From: Flammulina velutipes
Taxonomy: Eukaryota; Basidiomycota; Agaricomycetes; Agaricales; Physalacriaceae
DNA: 64,000 nucleotides
Direction of reading: 5' to 3'
Assembly: GCA_011800155.1 (NCBI GenBank)
Contig: CM022378.1
Coordinates: forward strand, 930,001 to 994,000
This document shows, one piece after another, positions 61,506 to 64,000 of the stretch. A model generated the notes under the pieces. The model was not told the DNA's origin and did not search any database. It saw only the letters and a program-made list of their open reading frames with translations. Position 1 is the stretch's first letter, and the number at the start of each line of letters is the position of its first letter. The translations under genes and the position numbers were made by a program.

Positions 61506-62118
61506 CTGGTGCTTCCTTGACTGCATGATACACTTTATTTGTCGACACTCATGGTACCAGCAGCAAGCATACAACAGTTACAAAGGACACCATGCACTCA
61601 AATATCAAGCCATTAAACTTCCCAATGGTTTGATTGGTGCGTTGTATGGACCTGTTAAAGGACACTGTAACGACAACCACTTACTCGCAGTGTCGAAGCT
61701 TCTTGATTGGTGCCAGGAGAACACGCTAAGGCCAGGAGCAGATATGAATACTACGATCGACCAACATTATTTCCAAGTATACAGTGATCTAGCATATGGG
61801 ATTAGTCCGGTTCTCATCAGCCCATTCTCGGGGCAGGGAGAACGAACAGAAGCAGAGAAGGAGTGGAATGAAGCTATGACATCGGTGAGGATTGAGGTAG
61901 AGCATGGCTTCGGAGGTGTTGTGTGTGAGTGGCCTTTTTTAAATGCCTGGTGGAGGCAATGTATCTTCCAATCACTAATGGCGGTATACTATCGTGTTGG
62001 TGTTCTACTTTCCAATGCTATGAACTGCTTCTGTCCAAACCAGACATCACAGCACTTTGAATGTAGACCACTGACGATCAGGGAATATTTTATAAACTTT
62101 GTTGATGCCAATTACTAG
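61506..62118 (+). pseudogene. PIF/Harbinger-like DDE transposase, 5'-truncated
   Basis: The frame open from 61507 reads WCFLDCMIHFICRHSWYQQQ, which corresponds to the family segment around the first catalytic Asp (WGFIDGT-like, here degraded to FLDCM). It continues with YNSYKGHHALKYQAIKLPNG and LIGALYGPVKGHCNDNHLLA. Then come the second Asp region YSDLAYGISPVLISPFSG, the Glu region VRIEVEHGFGGVVCEWPFLN, and a normal C-terminus ending NFVDANY. The N-terminal half is missing: homology begins exactly where the split MITE ends. I find no matching N-terminal part beyond that element. The product cannot be functional as it stands. Confidence 0.82.
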
Positions 62119-62182
62119 GGTATATACATATATGAGAGAGACAAGTCTAAGTTCTAAGTTCTAATATCTATCTATCTATCGT

Positions 62183-63547
62183 TCACGCCACATCAGTATT
62201 ATCCTTGCCCTTCAGTTCAACTGCAAGGCGCTGCCACTCAAGCTCCAAGAAGCCTTGCATAATATCATTCATCTCATCACCACGCTTCTCGGCACCCGTC
62301 ATATAAATCTCAATCCTCTCTTGATGCTTCTTCCTGTCCTTCGCGTCTTCCTTGAGCATATCAATGATCTCAACACTCGTCTCTGAGTTATCGCGTGAGA
62401 TTCAGCACTTCTTGCGAGCAGGCTTGGGAATAGTGTTGGCCTCAACAGACGGTTCTGACTTGATACCATCAGGCATGTTCTCCTTGTCGTTCTGAGCCTT
62501 GCGCTTAAGGGCGGTCATTGAAGCGGAGTGAATAGCTTCACCACCTTTATCATCATTGTTGTGCTTCTGAAGTGGTATATTAGCTCTACAGCATTCAACA
62601 AAAGGTGAACCTTAACTTACCTGCTTGACCGCCACCTTCTTTTCTTCTGACACATTCTTGGCAAGGTCGTACTGATGCTCACAGCGCTCGAGAATGGCTT
62701 GGATTGTGATATTGTGTGGGCTGCCTTTGAGGATGCTTGCGATAGGCCTGACAGTCTTACTATCACTTTCAGGATTCTTCAAAATGACCTAGTACATGAT
62801 CTAACACTTGAAATTAGCACACCTTTTTGTAGTCCACAAGGCCCTGGCCCTTCTCGATAACAGCTGCCTCGTTGACATTGAAGCCGACTGTCACGACACT
62901 GGTAAGCTTCCAACATACTTCTTCCAAGCTTCCCCTTTCTTTCCGTAAGGGGCAAGGAAAGGTTGGACTGCATCGATGCAGCACGCAAGCTCAATTAAGA
63001 GTGGGCCGTCCTATTTCGTTCTTGGCTTGGGACCACACTTAGACTTTAAGGGTAGAGCAGCCTTATGAGCAGGTGCCAAAGTGCTGACAGCGTCTTCGTT
63101 AGAAGGTTTGAAGTTAGTGACAGGGAGCGTAGGAACTGTTGCCATGTCTAAAAAAGTGAAACTAAGTAAGTCCCTAAGCTTGCGTAGAACACAAAACCTA
63201 CCATTCATACGGGCAACATGAAGGAGTGCACAGCTTAGAGCATCGACATCGGTGGGAAGTTGAGCTCCGTCCGTAGCAATGGTCAGCGTGCTTGGATCGT
63301 CGCCGTCACTGAATATAGCATTATACAACGCCGGACCCATGCCTGGAAAGCCTGGTAGGGAGTTTGTGTAGATCTTCGTGTCCATATCGATAAAAGGATT
63401 GTTGTTGATGGTGAAGGGAAGCTCTCCGGCGTCTGCAGAGGCGGCCATCTAGTCGAAAACATCCTTGAACTCGTCGTACATGGCGTCTGTGATGCCAGGA
63501 GTTCGACGAAGATCAGCAACGTGGTGTTCATAGAAGTTGTCGGACAT
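62183..63547 (-). pseudogene. Second ORF of the Harbinger-like element (SANT/Myb-like partner), degraded
   Basis: Read on the minus strand from MSDNFYEHHVADLRRTPG, the frame has a TAG after VFD. It continues MAASADAGELPFTINNNPF to CGPKPRTK, then another TAG followed directly by DGPLLIELACCIDAV and GKKGEAWKKYVGSLP. A TGA and a frame change precede VGFNVNEAAVIEKGQGLVDY. After an intron (GTAAGT..TTCAG) it continues KHNNDDKGGEAIHSASMTAL, then one more TGA inside KKC-ISRDNSE, and ends WQRLAVELKGKDNTDVA. The layout is that of the DNA-binding partner ORF of PIF/Harbinger elements, convergent with the transposase, 65 bases apart. At least four stops make it a pseudogene. Confidence 0.68.
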
Positions 63548-64000
63548 CGTTGATTGCGAAAGAGTACACGTGTAAAGCAGCAAGTTAGAGGTGAAGTGCG
63601 AGAAATGGGGAGCAGGCAAGACGAAACAAAGGCTTTATAGGTCCTCCAAGTCGCGCAAGACATGTCATATCGCACTACTACTTAGCAACAGAACTTCAAG
63701 TCCAGAGCGTATGAGACATTCTCAATGGTCCTTGACCACCTCGCGTAGCCTACAGCGACATAGAGTCTTTGGTTTTCCGCCCCCAGCATGTGTGTCCCGA
63801 TTTGGATGAGTAGCCGGCATCTCGGCGCGAAGTACTAAAACCCATTTAATTGCATATGTCCTGCACAATGAAGCTCATGCTGTGAATGCATCTCTCCCTC
63901 TCCCCATCACCGACCTTTCATGCCAATCTCCCGAGCGCCCGCCAACTGCTCCTTCGATCCCCCCCAGATCAGGTAATGCCGACACGGCTCGATCACACGT
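63548..64000. other. Right flank of the window
   Basis: About 450 bases. The first part may hold the outer end of the Harbinger-like element, but no terminal inverted repeat can be matched because its left end is lost. No gene is supported. Confidence 0.4.

Overview
This is nuclear DNA of a filamentous basidiomycete, most likely an Agaricomycete. Nearly every gene is cut by several short introns of roughly 45-70 bases with GT..AG ends and CTAAC/CTGAC-like branch sites. Genes are packed on both strands. The set includes eIF3l, a YPK-type kinase, BUB3, RAD6, calmodulin, a G-alpha subunit, SDH2, LPD1, SPC25, ATG4 and RPN3, together with families typical of mushrooms: an APH-like kinase, a class 3 lipase, a ricin-B-lectin secreted protein, a Stealth/XPT1-type transferase and a NIS siderophore synthetase. 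The species cannot be fixed from the sequence alone.

Layout. 0-9.5 kb: an APH-like kinase fragment, a BCS1-like AAA ATPase, eIF3l, a YPK1/Gad8-type AGC kinase and a small charged ORF. 9.5-12.2 kb: two inverted, intron-containing tRNA-Gly(GCC) genes around a four-helix membrane protein, followed by an intronless IucA/IucC-type NIS synthetase. Only 52 bases separate the start codon of that synthetase from the start codon of the SNARE SYN8. 12.2-24.5 kb: SYN8 and BUB3 (convergent, almost touching), an ING/PHD protein, a catalase with a paired-CCAAT promoter, tRNA-Thr, LPD1 and a DHA1 drug/polyamine-type exporter. 25-31 kb: an unknown nuclear protein, SDH2 and a secreted lectin. 32-36 kb: G-alpha, calmodulin with two micro-exons, and MO25/HYM1. 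38-49.8 kb: Stealth glycophosphotransferase, lipase, RAD6, a Ser/Thr-rich membrane protein, an unknown gene, SPC25 and a small secreted protein. 50-55.9 kb: ATG4, BCP1 and RPN3.

From about 55.9 kb to the end the DNA becomes AT-rich and gene-poor. It is a transposon graveyard. It holds three copies of a ~0.6 kb hAT-like MITE (one with an exact 8-bp target duplication), a solo LTR with a 5-bp duplication, and a second 1.46 kb non-autonomous element nested inside one MITE. It also holds a broken PIF/Harbinger-like element with a truncated transposase and a second ORF carrying several stop codons.

Functionally most of the window is housekeeping: translation, proteasome, autophagy, kinetochore, signalling and mitochondrial metabolism. 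The points most worth a second look are the standalone NIS synthetase next to the tRNA-Gly pair, the nested transposons, the extreme exon structures (RAD6, calmodulin) and the tightly shared gene borders.
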